Source: Siphonodentalium dalli (taxonomy: Eukaryota; Mollusca; Scaphopoda; Gadilida; Siphonodentaliidae). From it: 64,000 nucleotides of DNA. Positions 1 to 14,209 of the stretch are shown here, piece after piece (positions within the stretch are counted from its first letter, which is position 1; each line of letters starts with the position of its first letter). Where the stretch lies: NCBI GenBank assembly GCA_032622095.1, contig CP136064.1, forward strand, positions 140,821,954-140,885,953. The letters are read 5' to 3'. The translations under genes and the position numbers were made by a program. The notes under the pieces were generated by a model. It made no database searches, was not told the DNA's origin, and saw only the letters and a program-made list of their open reading frames with translations.

Positions 1-3000
1 CCAATATTACTTATGCTAACCATCACAAACAGTTTCTACCTGTATATTATTATACTTCCATATTTTAATATGGGAGTATATTGTATTTCTGTTGACCCAG
101 TTTTCCGTTTAATTTGACATACTGAGAAAAATAATGGAACTAGGAACGCGAAATTTCTTGGAAAAGTAGGCATCTAAGAACTGCTAAAAATGTACGCCTC
201 GGAATTTCGTTACGACTTTTCTTTGCAGAGTTATCGCCCTTATACGTTTCTCCATTTTTATTATTATTATTATTTTTCTGAGTAAATTTGGTACACGAGA
301 TCTCAGGAACCGCTGAATGTACAACGCTGAAATTTTCAGATTGTGTACAGATTCTACAGTAGGCGGCGGTAAATCTATTGATAATTCTATCCGTGTTTGA
401 TTTATTGAGTTATGGCCCTTAAACCGGCCTCTCACATTTATCGACAATTGTAGAGTATATCTGGAACGCATTGAGGCAGCGGAACGGGACAAATGTTATG
501 ATGTAGAGCAACTTAAACTTGGTTCAGTTCCACAAAATAGACGTTGTCCGATTACTACCCGGGGAGTGGAGAACGGGTGTTCAAATTTGTAAAAAATGAA
601 GTCTCTTCGATTTCCATCAAACTTACATGTCATAGTCTCCAATTTAATCCGATAACGATGCCGTAAAAAATTTGTAAATCGGTAGAAAATTGACAGAGTT
701 ACCGATCCCTGAATGTCCAAAAATGACGAAAAAATCCTTGTGCCCACAACTCCTCCCAGACCGATGCTCGGACAAAGGTTGTTGTTATCAATTAACGATC
801 GGTATGCACGAATGAGCAGGCACGCGACATTTGGGCATCATCGGGCGAAAATTGGCTAGATGCATGCAAATTGAAGTACTGAAATTTGAAACTTATACAA
901 GTTTGGAACCCGTTAACGCAGATATATGGGGTTGGTGTCATTCGACGGGGATTATCGAGGCGGATGCAATGATGTCAGATTCGAAATATTTGTTGGGCGA
1001 ATAGCTGAGATATGGGCATTTTTTCGAAGTTATGAGTGGATATTCACACGCAAATATTCCTATCGTGTATATCTCATGAAGACGAACTCAACGACACCGG
1101 TCGCAACTCTCTAGCTTAAAAACCGACCGAGATAGAGAGGTTTTATCAACAAGTCACCTATTGTCGCGGTAATGATGTTTTTGCATAGAAACGGGTCCAT
1201 TGAAGTCAGAAATGCCAATATTACTTATGCTAACCATCACAAACAGTTTCTACCTGTATATTATTATACTTCCATATTTTAATATGGGAGTATATTGTAT
1301 TTCTGTTGACCCAGTTTTCCGTTTAATTTGACATACTGAGAAAAATAATGGAACTAGGAACGCGAAATTTCTTGGAAAAGTAGGCATCTAAGAACTGCTA
1401 AAAATGTACGCCTCGGAATTTCGTTACGACTTTTCTTTGCAGAGTTATCGCCCTTATACGTTTCTCCATTTTTATTATTATTATTATTTTTCTGAGTAAA
1501 TTTGGTACACGAGATCTCAGGAACCGCTGAATGTACAACGCTGAAATTTTCAGATTGTGTACAGATTCTACAGTAGGCGGCGGTAAATCTATTGATAATT
1601 CTATCCGTGTTTGATTTATTGAGTTATGGCCCTTAAACCGGCCTCTCACATTTATCGACAATTGTAGAGTATATCTGGAACGCATTGAGGCAGCGGAACG
1701 GGACAAATGTTATGATGTAGAGCAACTTAAACTTGGTTCAGTTCCACAAAATAGACGTTGTCCGATTACTACCCGGGGAGTGGAGAACGGGTGTTCAAAT
1801 TTGTAAAAAATGAAGTCTCTTCGATTTCCATCAAACTTACATGTCATAGTCTCCAATTTAATCCGATAACGATGCCGTAAAAAATTTGTAAATCGGTAGA
1901 AAATTGACAGAGTTACCGATCCCTGAATGTCCAAAAATGACGAAAAAATCCTTGTGCCCACAACTCCTCCCAGACCGATGCTCGGACAAAGGTTGTTGTT
2001 ATCAATTAACGATCGGTATGCACGAATGAGCAGGCACGCGACATTTGGGCATCATCGGGCGAAAATTGGCTAGATGCATGCAAATTGAAGTACTGAAATT
2101 TGAAACTTATACAAGTTTGGAACCCGTTAACGCAGATATATGGGGTTGGTGTCATTCGACGGGGATTATCGAGGCGGATGCAATGATGTCAGATTCGAAA
2201 AATTTGTTGGGCGAATAGCTGAGATATGGGCATTTTTTCGAAGTTATGAGTGGATATTCATACGCAAATATTCCTATCGTGTATATCTCATGAAGACGAA
2301 CTCAACGACACCGGTCGCAACTCTCTAGCTTAAAAACCGACCGAGATAGAGAGGTTTTATCAACAAGTCACCTATTGTCGCGGTAATGATGTTTTTGCAT
2401 AGAAACGGGTCCATTGAAGTCAGAAATGCCAATATTACTTATGCTAACCATCACAAACAGTTTCTACCTGTATATTATTATACTTCCATATTTTAATATG
2501 GGAGTATATTGTATTTCTGTTGACCCAGTTTTCCGTTTAATTTGACATACTGAGAAAAATAATGGAACTAGGAACGCGAAATTTCTTGGAAAAGTAGGCA
2601 TCTAAGAACTGCTAAAAATGTACGCCTCGGAATTTCGTTACGACTTTTCTTTGCAGAGTTATCGCCCTTATACGTTTCTCCATTTTTATTATTATTATTA
2701 TTTTTCTGAGTAAATTTGGTACACGAGATCTCAGGAACCGCTGAATGTACAACGCTGAAATTTTCAGATTGTGTACAGATTCTACAGTAGGCGGCGGTAA
2801 ATCTATTGATAATTCTATCCGTGTTTGATTTATTGAGTTATGGCCCTTAAACCGGCCTCTCACATTTATCGACAATTGTAGAGTATATCTGGAACGCATT
2901 GAGGCAGCGGAACGGGACAAATGTTATGATGTAGAGCAACTTAAACTTGGTTCAGTTCCACAAAATAGACGTTGTCCGATTACTACCCGGGGAGTGGAGA

Positions 3001-5116
3001 ACGGGTGTTCAAATTTGTAAAAAATGAAGTCTCTTCGATTTCCATCAAACTTACATGTCATAGTCTCCAATTTAATCCGATAACGATGCCGTAAAAAATT
3101 TGTAAATCGGTAGAAAATTGACAGAGTTACCGATCCCTGAATGTCCAAAAATGACGAAAAAATCCTTGTGCCCACAACTCCTCCCAGACCGATGCTCGGA
3201 CAAAGGTTGTTGTTATCAATTAACGATCGGTATGCACGAATGAGCAGGCACGCGACATTTGGGCATCATCGGGCGAAAATTGGCTAGATGCATGCAAATT
3301 GAAGTACTGAAATTTGAAACTTATACAAGTTTGGAACCCGTTAACGCAGATATATGGGGTTGGTGTCATTCGACGGGGATTATCGAGGCGGATGCAATGA
3401 TGTCAGATTCGAAAAATTTGTTGGGCGAATAGCTGAGATATGGGCATTTTTTCGAAGTTATGAGTGGATATTCACACGCAAATATTCCTATCGTGTATAT
3501 CTCATGAAGACGAACTCAACGACACCGGTCGCAACTCTCTAGCTTAAAAACCGACCGAGATAGAGAGGTTTTATCAACAAGTCACCTATTGTCGCGGTAA
3601 TGATGTTTTTGCATAGAAACGGGTCCATTGAAGTCAGAAATGCCAATATTACTTATGCTAACCATCACAAACAGTTTCTACCTGTATATTATTATACTTC
3701 CATATTTTAATATGGGAGTATATTGTATTTCTGTTGACCCAGTTTTCCGTTTAATTTGACATACTGAGAAAAATAATGGAACTAGGAACGCGAAATTTCT
3801 TGGAAAAGTAGGCATCTAAGAACTGCTAAAAATGTACGTCTCGGAATTTCGTTACGACTTTTCTTTGCAGAGTTATCGCCCTTATACGTTTCTCCATTTT
3901 TATTATTATTATTATTTTTCTGAGTAAATTTGGTACACGAGATCTCAGGAACCGCTGAATGTACAACGCTGAAATTTTCAGATTGTGTACAGATTCTACA
4001 GTAGGCGGCGGTAAATCTATTGATAATTCTATCCGTGTTTGATTTATTGAGTTATGGCCCTTAAACCGGCCTCTCACATTTATCGACAATTGTAGAGTAT
4101 ATCTGGAACGCATTGAGGCAGCGGAACGGGACAAATGTTATGATGTAGAGCAACTTAAACTTGGTTCAGTTCCACAAAATAGACGTTGTCCGATTACTAC
4201 CCGGGGAGTGGAGAACGGGTGTTCAAATTTGTAAAAAATGAAGTCTCTTCGATTTCCATCAAACTTACATGTCATAGTCTCCAATTTAATCCGATAACGA
4301 TGCCGTAAAAAATTTGTAAATCGGTAGAAAATTGACAGAGTTACCGATCCCTGAATGTCCAAAAATGACGAAAAAATCCTTGTGCCCACAACTCCTCCCA
4401 GACCGATGCTCGGACAAAGGTTGTTGTTATCAATTAACGATCGGTATGCACGAATGAGCAGGCACGCGACATTTGGGCATCATCGGGCGAAAATTGGCTA
4501 GATGCATGCAAATTGAAGTACTGAAATTTGAAACTTATACAAGTTTGGAACCCGTTAACGCAGATATATGGGGTTGGTGTCATTCGACGGGGATTATCGA
4601 GGCGGATGCAATGATGTCAGATTCGAAAAATTTGTTGGGCGAATAGCTGAGATATGGGCATTTTTTCGAAGTTATGAGTGGATATTCACACGCAAATATT
4701 CCTATCGTGTATATCTCATGAAGACGAACTCAACGACACCGGTCGCAACTCTCTAGCTTAAAAACCGACCGAGATAGAGAGGTTTTATCAACAAGTCACC
4801 TATTGTCGCGGTAATGATGTTTTTGCATAGAAACGGGTCCATTGAAGTCAGAAATGCCAATATTACTTATGCTAACCATCACAAACAGTTTCTACCTGTA
4901 TATTATTATACTTCCATATTTTAATATGGGAGTATATTGTATTTCTGTTGACCCAGTTTTCCGTTTAATTTGACATACTGAGAAAAATAATGGAACTAGG
5001 AACGCGAAATTTCTTGGAAAAGTAGGCATCTAAGAACTGCTAAAAATGTACGCCTCGGAATTTCGTTACGACTTTTCTTTGCAGAGTTATCGCCCTTATA
5101 CGTTTCTCCATTTTTA
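1..5116 (+). repeat. Array of 1214-bp 'A' units, left part
   Basis: Units are head-to-tail and almost identical. The 28-bp near-palindrome (arms ATACTTCCATAT / ATATGGGAGTAT) starts at 52, 1266, 2480, 3694 and 4908, always 1214 bp apart. Rare single-base differences separate units (for example around 987, 2257 and 3839). The last unit here is interrupted 209 bp after its palindrome by E2. Short ORFs recur in every unit only because the DNA is copied; none looks like a gene. Confidence 0.95.
52..79. repeat. A-unit 5'-terminal palindrome (first of eight)
   Basis: Arms ATACTTCCATAT and ATATGGGAGTAT around TTTA, with one mismatch. It recurs at 1266, 2480, 3694, 4908, 43385, 44599 and 45813. The left arm is the inverted copy of the 3'-terminal word of E1 at 48019-48031, so this is read as the 5' terminus of the element repeated in each unit. 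Confidence 0.8.
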
Positions 5117-6564
5117 TTATACTTCCATGTTTTACATGGAAGTATATTGTTTTTGTGATTTTTATTTTTCTCTATTATTATTATTCTTCTTAGCAATTTT
5201 ATAATGAGCATAGCTCAGTCAATACAAGAGTTAGAAAGCTAAAACTTTGTATGTATATATATGTATACAAACTCTAGTGCTTAGGCCTATTGAGAATCAT
5301 GTCCTCACTTGATTTGCAGAGTTATCTCCCTTTATGTGAACAATTGGTGTTTTCAGAACTCCGAAAATATAAGGAGTACAGCACTGAAATTTGGTCGATA
5401 CATACATCTTGATATCCACTGAATCATGAGCACATCAAAAACTTTGTCCGTCTTTCCTCTCCAGAGTTATCTCCCATATATATGTCAACCTCGAAATGTT
5501 CTGATCGCCTGATCTCACATAGCAAGAAAGATAGCTGGATTTAGTTTCTATGGTAGTGCTGGCCGTTGTCAATATACTTCACAAAAATAATTTGGACAGG
5601 GTCGGACTTACATTTTTTGGTTAGGGTGGGGGCGAAATTTTCGCAATTTTATTTTTGCGACGATTTCAACCATTTTTACTACCAAGTATCTTTAGGACGT
5701 ACTAATGATCCTCCTGAAAGAATTTTGTAAATCGGTTGAGAAATGTCCAAGTTACAGACCATCGAATATTGTATTCATACATTGGCTGAGGAGAAAGTGG
5801 TTGTGACCACAACTCCTCCTAAACGACGCACATGAGCAGGATTTGGTTTATGTGAGCGTGTTACTCATAGAGAGAAGACGAACTGGTGCAATTATTACCA
5901 AGATCCAAAAATATTTGTCCCTATTAGGGAGGGGGGGGAAATTGTCATTTTTTTGTCGTCTCCGATTCGAACCAGAATTGTTGTGAAGTATCTATAGGAC
6001 GTTCTGGGAGTACTCCAGACAGAATTTTGTAAATCGGTTGAAAAATGTAGAAATTGTGGCCCATTAATTCTTATCAAGTTTACACAAGATACACTATGGA
6101 TTTAAATTCCTACAACCAATCGTCACTTTTTTGGTGTCATTCGATGGAGAATTTCTAGTACTTCTAAATGATTACCTACTTACCGTATTATATTGATGAA
6201 AGCCAGAGATAATCGAAATGTATATACTGAACAGCATATATATAGGCCTACATAGTAGAATATCGCCACAATATCTTACTAAAACTCACTATATAATAAA
6301 GGGGCATCAATTTCGAACACAATCACGCAAAAATTAGCTCGATATCTCGAAAATTGGCCGAGATATGGTGACTTTTCTACCCGCGTCACTTAATTCCGAG
6401 GTATGGGTGGGGGTCACACCAGAACGTTCCAACTGAACACAGAAATGTCAAGAAACCGTACTATCGACATACCAATCAATTCCGCGCGATTCCCTTATTA
6501 TACTTCCATGTTTTACATGGAAGTATATTGTTTTTGTGATTTTTATTTTTCTCTATTATTATTA
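5117..6564 (+). repeat. First B unit of E2 and start of the second
   Basis: Perfect palindromes (arms ATACTTCCATG / CATGGAAGTAT, loop TTTTA) start at 5119 and 6500, 1381 bp apart. The second unit is broken 65 bp after its palindrome, inside the TTA run that follows TTTTTCTC, by E3. It resumes at 16225. The first unit carries the G tract at about 5931-5938. Confidence 0.92.
5118..5146. repeat. 5' terminus of E2: 29-bp perfect palindrome
   Basis: Arms TATACTTCCATG and CATGGAAGTATA are perfect and separated by TTTTA. Together with the 3' copy CATGGAAGTATAA at 42335-42347 it forms an asymmetric inverted terminus: the 5' copy lies at the very end, and the 3' copy lies about 30 bp inside, just before the hairpin. 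The same palindrome heads every B unit. Confidence 0.82.
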
Positions 6565-9500
6565 TTATACTTCCATGTTTTACATGGAAGTATATTGTTT
6601 TTGTGATTTTTATTTTTCTCTATTATTATTATTCTTCTTAGCAATTTTATAATGAGCATAGCTCAGTCAATACAAGAGTTAGAAAGCTAAAACTTTGAAT
6701 ATATATATATGTATACAAACTCTAGTGCTTAGGCCTATTGAGAATCATGTCCTCACTTGATTTGCAGAGTTATCTCCCTCTATGTGAAAAATTGGTGTTT
6801 TCAGAACTCCGAAAATATAAGGAGTACAGCACTGAAATTTGGTCGATAGATACATCTTGATATCGACTGAATCGTGAGCACATCAAAAACTTTGTCCGTC
6901 TTTCCTCTCCAGAGTTATCTCCCATATATATTTCAACCTCGAAATGTTCTGATCGCCTGTTCTCACATAGCAAGAAAGATAGCTGGATTTAGTTTCTATG
7001 CTAGTGCTGGCCGTTGTCAATATACTTCACAAAAATAATTTGGACAGGGTCGGACTTACATTTTTTGGTTAGGGTGGGGGCGAAATTTTCGCAATTTTAT
7101 TTTTGCGATGATTTCAACCATTTTTACTACCATGTATCTTTAGGACGTACTAATGATCCTCCTGAAAGAATTTTGTAAATCGGTAGAGAAATGTCCAAGT
7201 TACAGACCATCGAATATTGTATTCATACATTGGCTGAGGAGAAAGTGGTTGTGACCACAACTCCTCATAGACGACGCACATGAGCAGGATTTGGTTTATG
7301 TGAGCGTGTTATTCATAGAGAGAAGACGAACTGGTGCAATTTTTACCAAGATCCAAAAATATTTGTCCCTATTAGGGAGGGGGGCAAAAATTGTCATTTT
7401 TTTATCGTCTCAGATTCGAACCAAAATTGTTGTGAAGTATCTATAGGACGTTCTGAGAGTACTCAAGAAAGAATTTTGTAAATCGGTTGAAAAATGTAGA
7501 AATTTTGGCCCATTAATTCTTATCAAGTTTACAGAAGATGCACTATGGATTTAAATTCCTACAACCAATCGTCACTTTTTTGGTGTCATTCGATGGGGAA
7601 TTTCTAGTACTTCTAAACGATTACCTACTTGCCATATTATGTCGATGGAAGCCAGAGATAATCGAAATGTATATACTGAACAGCATACATATAGGCCTAC
7701 ATAGTAGAATATCGCCACAATATCTTACTAAAACCCTACTATATAATAAAGGGGCATCAATTGCGAACACAATCACGCAAAAATTAGCTCGATATCTCGA
7801 AAATTGGCCGAGATATGGTGACTTTTCTACCCGCGTCACCCAATTCCGAGGTATGGGTGGGGGTCACACCAGAACGTTCCAACTGAACACAGAAATGTCA
7901 AGAAACCATAATATCGACATACCAATCAATTCCGCGCGATTTCCTTATTATACTTCCATGTTTTACATGGAAGTATATTGTTTTTGTGATTTTTATTTTT
8001 CTCTATTATTATTATTCTTCTTAGCAATTTTATAATGAGCATAGCTCAGTCAATACAAGAGTTAGAAAGCTAAAACTTTGAATATATATATATGTATACA
8101 AACTCTAGTGCTTAGGCCTATTGAGAATCATGTCCTCACTTGATTTGCAGAGTTATCTCCCTCTATGTGAAAAATTGGTGTTTTCAGAACTCCGAAAATA
8201 TAAGGAGTACAGCACTGAAATTTGGTCGATAGATACATCTTGATATCGACTGAATCGTGAGCACATCAAAAACTCTGTCCGTCTTTCCTCTCCAGAGTTA
8301 TCTCCCATATATATGTCAACCTCGAAATGTTCTGATCGCCTGTTCTCACATAGCAAGAAATATAGCTGGATTTAGTTTCTATGGTAGTGCTGGCCGTTGT
8401 CAATATACTTCACAAAAATAATTTGGACAGGGTCGGACTTACATTTTTTGGTTAGGGTGGGGGCGAAATTTTCGCAATTTTATTTTTGCGATGATTTCAA
8501 CCATTTTTACTACCATGTATCTTTAGGACGTACTAATGATCCTCCTGAAAGAATTTTGTAAATCGGTTGAGAAATGTCCAAGTTACAGACCATCGAATAT
8601 TATATTCATACATTGGCTGAGGAGAAAGTGGTTGTGACCACAACTCCTCCTAAACGACGCAAATGAGCAGGATTTGGTTTATGTGAGCGTGTTACTCATA
8701 GAGAGAAGACGAACTGGTGCAATTTTTACCAAGATCCAAAAATATTAGTCCCTATTAGGGAGGGGGCAAAAATTGTAATTTTTTTGTCGGTTTCGATTCG
8801 AACCAAAATTGTTGTGAAGTATCTATAGGACGTTCTGTGAGTACTCCAGACAGAATTTTGTAAATCGGTTGAAAAATGTAGAAATTGTGACCCATTAATT
8901 CTTATCAAGTTTACACAAGATACACTATGGATTTAAATTCCTACAACCAATCGTCACTTTTTTGGTGTCATTCGATGGAGAATTTCTAGTACTTCTAAAT
9001 AATTACCTACTTACCGTATTATATTGATGGAAGCCAGAGATAATCGAAATGTATACACTGAACAGCATATATATAGGCCTACATAGTAGAATATTGCCAC
9101 AATATCTTACTAAAACCCTACTATATAATAAAGGGGCATCAATTGCGAACACAATGCCGCAAAAATTAGCTCGATATCTCGAAAATTGGCCGAGATATGG
9201 TGACTTTTCTACCCGCGTCACCTAATTCCGAGGTATGGGTGGGGGTCACACCAGAACGTTCCAACTGAACACAGAAATGTCAAGAAACCGTACTATCGAC
9301 ATACCAATCAATTCCGCGCGATTCCCTTATTATACTTCCATGTTTTACATGGAAGTATATTGTTTTTGTGATTTTTATTTTTCTCTATTATTATTATTAT
9401 ACTTCCATGTTTTACATGGAAGTATATTGTTTTTGTGATTTTTATTTTTCTCTATTATTATTATTCTTCTTAGCAATTTTATAATGAGCATAGCTCAGTC

Positions 9501-12500
9501 AATACAAGAGTTAGAAAGCTAAAACTTTGAATATATATATATGTATACAAACTCTAGTGCTTAGGCCTATTGAGAATCATGTCCTCACTTGATTTGCAGA
9601 GTTATCTCCCTCTATGTGAAAAATTGGTGTTTTCAGAACTCCGAAAATATAAGGAGTACAGCACTGAAATTTGGTCGATAGATACATCTTGATATCGACT
9701 GAATCGTGAGCACATCAAAAACTTTGTCCGTCTTTCCTCTCCAGAGTTATCTCCCATATATATTTCAACCTCGAAATGTTCTGATCGCCTGTTCTCACAT
9801 AGCAAGAAAGATAGCTGGATTTAGTTTCTATGCTAGTGCTGGCCGTTGTCAATATACTTCACAAAAATAATTTGGACAGGGTCGGACTTACATTTTTTGG
9901 TTAGGGTGGGGGCGAAATTTTCGCAATTTTATTTTTGCGATGATTTCAACCATTTTTACTACCATGTATCTTTAGGACGTACTAATGATCCTCCTGAAAG
10001 AATTTTGTAAATCGGTTGAGAAATGTCCAAGTTACAGACCATCGAATATTGTATTCATACATTGGCTGAGGAGAAAGTGGTTGTGACCACAACTCCTCAT
10101 AGACGACGCACATGAGCAGGATTTGGTTTATGTGACCGTGTTATTCATAGAGAGAAGACGAACTGGTGCAATTTTTACCAAGATCCAAAAATATTTGTCC
10201 CTATTAGGGAGGGGGGCAAAAATTGTCATTTTTTTATCGTCTCAGATTCGAACCAAAATTGTTGTGAAGTATCTATAGGACGTTCTGAGAGTACTCAAGA
10301 AAGAATTTTGTAAATCGGTTGAAAAATGTAGAAATTTTGGCCCATTAATTCTTATCAAGTTTACAGAAGATGCACTATGGATTTAAATTCCTACAACCAA
10401 TCGTCACTTTTTTGGTGTCATTCGATGGGGAATTTCTAGTACTTCTAAACGATTACCTACTTGCCATATTATGTCGATGGAAGCCAGAGATAATCGAAAT
10501 GTATATACTGAACAGCATACATATAGGCCTACATAGTAGAATATCGCCACAATATCTTACTAAAACCCTACTATATAATAAAGGGGCATCAATTGCGAAC
10601 ACAATCACGCAAAAATTAGCTCGATATCTCGAAAATTGGCCGAGATATGGTGACTTTTCTACCCGCGTCACCCAATTCCGAGGTATGGGTGGGGGTCACA
10701 CCAGAACGTTCCAACTGAACACAGAAATGTCAAGAAACCATAATATCGACATACCAATCAATTCCGCGCGATTTCCTTATTATACTTCCATGTTTTACAT
10801 GGAAGTATATTGTTTTTGTGATTTTTATTTTTCTCTATTATTATTATTCTTCTTAGCAATTTTATAATGAGCATAGCTCAGTCAATACAAGAGTTAGAAA
10901 GCTAAAACTTTGAATATATATATATGTATACAAACTCTAGTGCTTAGGCCTATTGAGAATCATGTCCTCACTTGATTTGCAGAGTTATCTCCCTCTATGT
11001 GAAAAATTGGTGTTTTCAGAACTCCGAAAATATAAGGAGTACAGCACTGAAATTTGGTCGATAGATACATCTTGATATCGACTGAATCGTGAGCACATCA
11101 AAAACTTTGTCCGTCTTTCCTCTCCAGAGTTATCTCCCATATATATTTCAACCTCGAAATGTTCTGATCGCCTGTTCTCACATAGCAAGAAAGATAGCTG
11201 GATTTAGTTTCTATGCTAGTGCTGGCCGTTGTCAATATACTTCACAAAAATAATTTGGACAGGGTCGGACTTACATTTTTTGGTTAGGGTGGGGGCGAAA
11301 TTTTCGCAATTTTATTTTTGCGATGATTTCAACCATTTTTACTACCATGTATCTTTAGGACGTACTAATGATCCTCCTGAAAGAATTTTGTAAATCGGTT
11401 GAGAAATGTCCAAGTTACAGACCATCGAATATTGTATTCATACATTGGCTGAGGAGAAAGTGGTTGTGACCACAACTCCTCATAGACGACGCACATGAGC
11501 AGGATTTGGTTTATGTGAGCGTGTTATTCATAGAGAGAAGACGAACTGGTGCAATTTTTACCAAGATCCAAAAATATTTGTCCCTATTAGGGAGGGGGGC
11601 AAAAATTGTCATTTTTTTATCGTCTCAGATTCGAACCAAAATTGTTGTGAAGTATCTATAGGACGTTCTGAGAGTACTCAAGAAAGAATTTTGTAAATCG
11701 GTTGAAAAATGTAGAAATTTTGGCCCATTAATTCTTATCAAGTTTACAGAAGATGCACTATGGATTTAAATTCCTACAACCAATCGTCACTTTTTTGGTG
11801 TCATTCGATGGGGAATTTCTAGTACTTCTAAACGATTACCTACTTGCCATATTATGTCGATGGAAGCCAGAGATAATCGAAATGTATATACTGAACAGCA
11901 TACATATAGGCCTACATAGTAGAATATCGCCACAATATCTTACTAAAACCCTACTATATAATAAAGGGGCATCAATTGCGAACACAATCACGCAAAAATT
12001 AGCTCGATATCTCGAAAATTGGCCGAGATATGGTGACTTTTCTACCCGCGTCACCCAATTCCGAGGTATGGGTGGGGGTCACACCAGAACGTTCCAACTG
12101 AACACAGAAATGTCAAGAAACCATAATATCGACATACCAATCAATTCCGCGCGATTTCCTTATTATACTTCCATGTTTTACATGGAAGTATATTGTTTTT
12201 GTGATTTTTATTTTTCTCTATTATTATTATTCTTCTTAGCAATTTTATAATGAGCATAGCTCAGTCAATACAAGAGTTAGAAAGCTAAAACTTTGAATAT
12301 ATATATATGTATACAAACTCTAGTGCTTAGGCCTATTGAGAATCATGTCCTCACTTGATTTGCAGAGTTATCTCCCTCTATGTGAAAAATTGGTGTTTTC
12401 AGAACTCCGAAAATATAAGGAGTACAGCACTGAAATTTGGTCGATAGATACATCTTGATATCGACTGAATCGTGAGCACATCAAAAACTCTGTCCGTCTT

Positions 12501-14209
12501 TCCTCTCCAGAGTTATCTCCCATATATATGTCAACCTCGAAATGTTCTGATCGCCTGTTCTCACATAGCAAGAAATATAGCTGGATTTAGTTTCTATGGT
12601 AGTGCTGGCCGTTGTCAATATACTTCACAAAAATAATTTGGACAGGGTCGGACTTACATTTTTTGGTTAGGGTGGGGGCGAAATTTTCGCAATTTTATTT
12701 TTGCGATGATTTCAACCATTTTTACTACCATGTATCTTTAGGACGTACTAATGATCCTCCTGAAAGAATTTTGTAAATCGGTTGAGAAATGTCCAAGTTA
12801 CAGACCATCGAATATTATATTCATACATTGGCTGAGGAGAAAGTGGTTGTGACCACAACTCCTCCTAAACGACGCAAATGAGCAGGATTTGGTTTATGTG
12901 AGCGTGTTACTCATAGAGAGAAGACGAACTGGTGCAATTTTTACCAAGATCCAAAAATATTAGTCCCTATTAGGGAGGGGGCAAAAATTGTAATTTTTTT
13001 GTCGGTTTCGATTCGAACCAAAATTGTTGTGAAGTATCTATAGGACGTTCTGTGAGTACTCCAGACAGAATTTTGTAAATCGGTTGAAAAATGTAGAAAT
13101 TGTGACCCATTAATTCTTATCAAGTTTACACAAGATACACTATGGATTTAAATTCCTACAACCAATCGTCACTTTTTTGGTGTCATTCGATGGAGAATTT
13201 CTAGTACTTCTAAATAATTACCTACTTACCGTATTATATTGATGGAAGCCAGAGATAATCGAAATGTATACACTGAACAGCATATATATAGGCCTACATA
13301 GTAGAATATTGCCACAATATCTTACTAAAACCCTACTATATAATAAAGGGGCATCAATTGCGAACACAATGCCGCAAAAATTAGCTCGATATCTCGAAAA
13401 TTGGCCGAGATATGGTGACTTTTCTACCCGCGTCACCTAATTCCGAGGTATGGGTGGGGGTCACACCAGAAGGTTCCAACTGAACACAGAAATGTCAAGA
13501 AACCGTACTATGGACATAACAATCAATTCCGCGCGATTCCCTAATTATACTTCCATGTTTTACATGGAAGTATATTGTTTTTGTGATTTTTATTTTTCTC
13601 TATTATTATTATTCTTTATTCTTCTTAGCAATTTTATAATGAGCATAGCTCAGTCAATACAAGAGTTAGAAAGCTAAAACTTTGTATGTATATATATGTA
13701 TACAAACTCTAGTGCTTAGGCCTATTGAGAATCATGTCCTCACTTGATTTGCAGAGTTATCTCCCTTTATGTGAACAATTGGTGTTTTCAGAACTCCGAA
13801 AATATAAGGAGTACAGCACTGAAATTTGGTCGATACATACATCTTGATATCCACTGAATCATGAGCACATCAAAAACTCTGTCCGTCTTTCCTCTCCAGA
13901 GTTATCTCCCATATATATGTCAACCTCGAAATGTTCTGATCGCCTGTTCTCACATAGCAAGAAATATAGCTGGATTTAGTTTCTATGGTAGTGCTGGCCG
14001 TTGTCAATATACTTCACAAAAATAATTTGGACAGGGTCGGACTTACATTTTTTGGTTAGGGTGGGGGCGAAATTTTCGCAATTTTATTTTTGCGATGATT
14101 TCAACCATTTTTACTACCATGTATCTTTAGGACGTACTAATGATCCTCCTGAAAGAATTTTGTAAATCGGTTGAGAAATGTCCAAGTTACAGACCATCGA
14201 ATATTATAT
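6565..14209 (+). repeat. B-unit array of E3 with irregular unit order
   Basis: Palindromes start at 6567, 7950, 9332, 9399, 10782, 12165 and 13547, giving spacings of 1383, 1382, 67, 1383, 1383 and 1382 bp. By diagnostic variants the units read J K L J K K L M. The J type carries the doubled palindrome. The block 7538-9221 reappears almost unchanged at 11753-13436. The last unit (M) is cut about 662 bp after its palindrome, where the tail begins. M also has an extra TTCTTTA near 13613. Confidence 0.88.
9332..9425. repeat. Second copy of the E2/E3 junction (double palindrome)
   Basis: Two palindromes lie 67 bp apart (starts 9332 and 9399), exactly as at the true E3 left junction (6500 and 6567). 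There is no matching extra 3' end, so this is not another insertion. It is best read as the original junction copied by unequal exchange after E3 had inserted. Confidence 0.75.

Noticed and set aside
7538-8035. 165-codon ORF, repeated at 10370 and 11753
   Set aside because: It crosses the 5' palindrome and the (TTA) tract of the repeat unit, is broken by a stop in most other B units, and has no recognisable family. It recurs only because the DNA unit is copied.
9399-9425. Fourth Helitron-like insertion starting here
   Set aside because: No second 3' end (hairpin plus CTAG) is present between here and 16224, and the surroundings copy those of 6567, so a duplicated junction explains it better.
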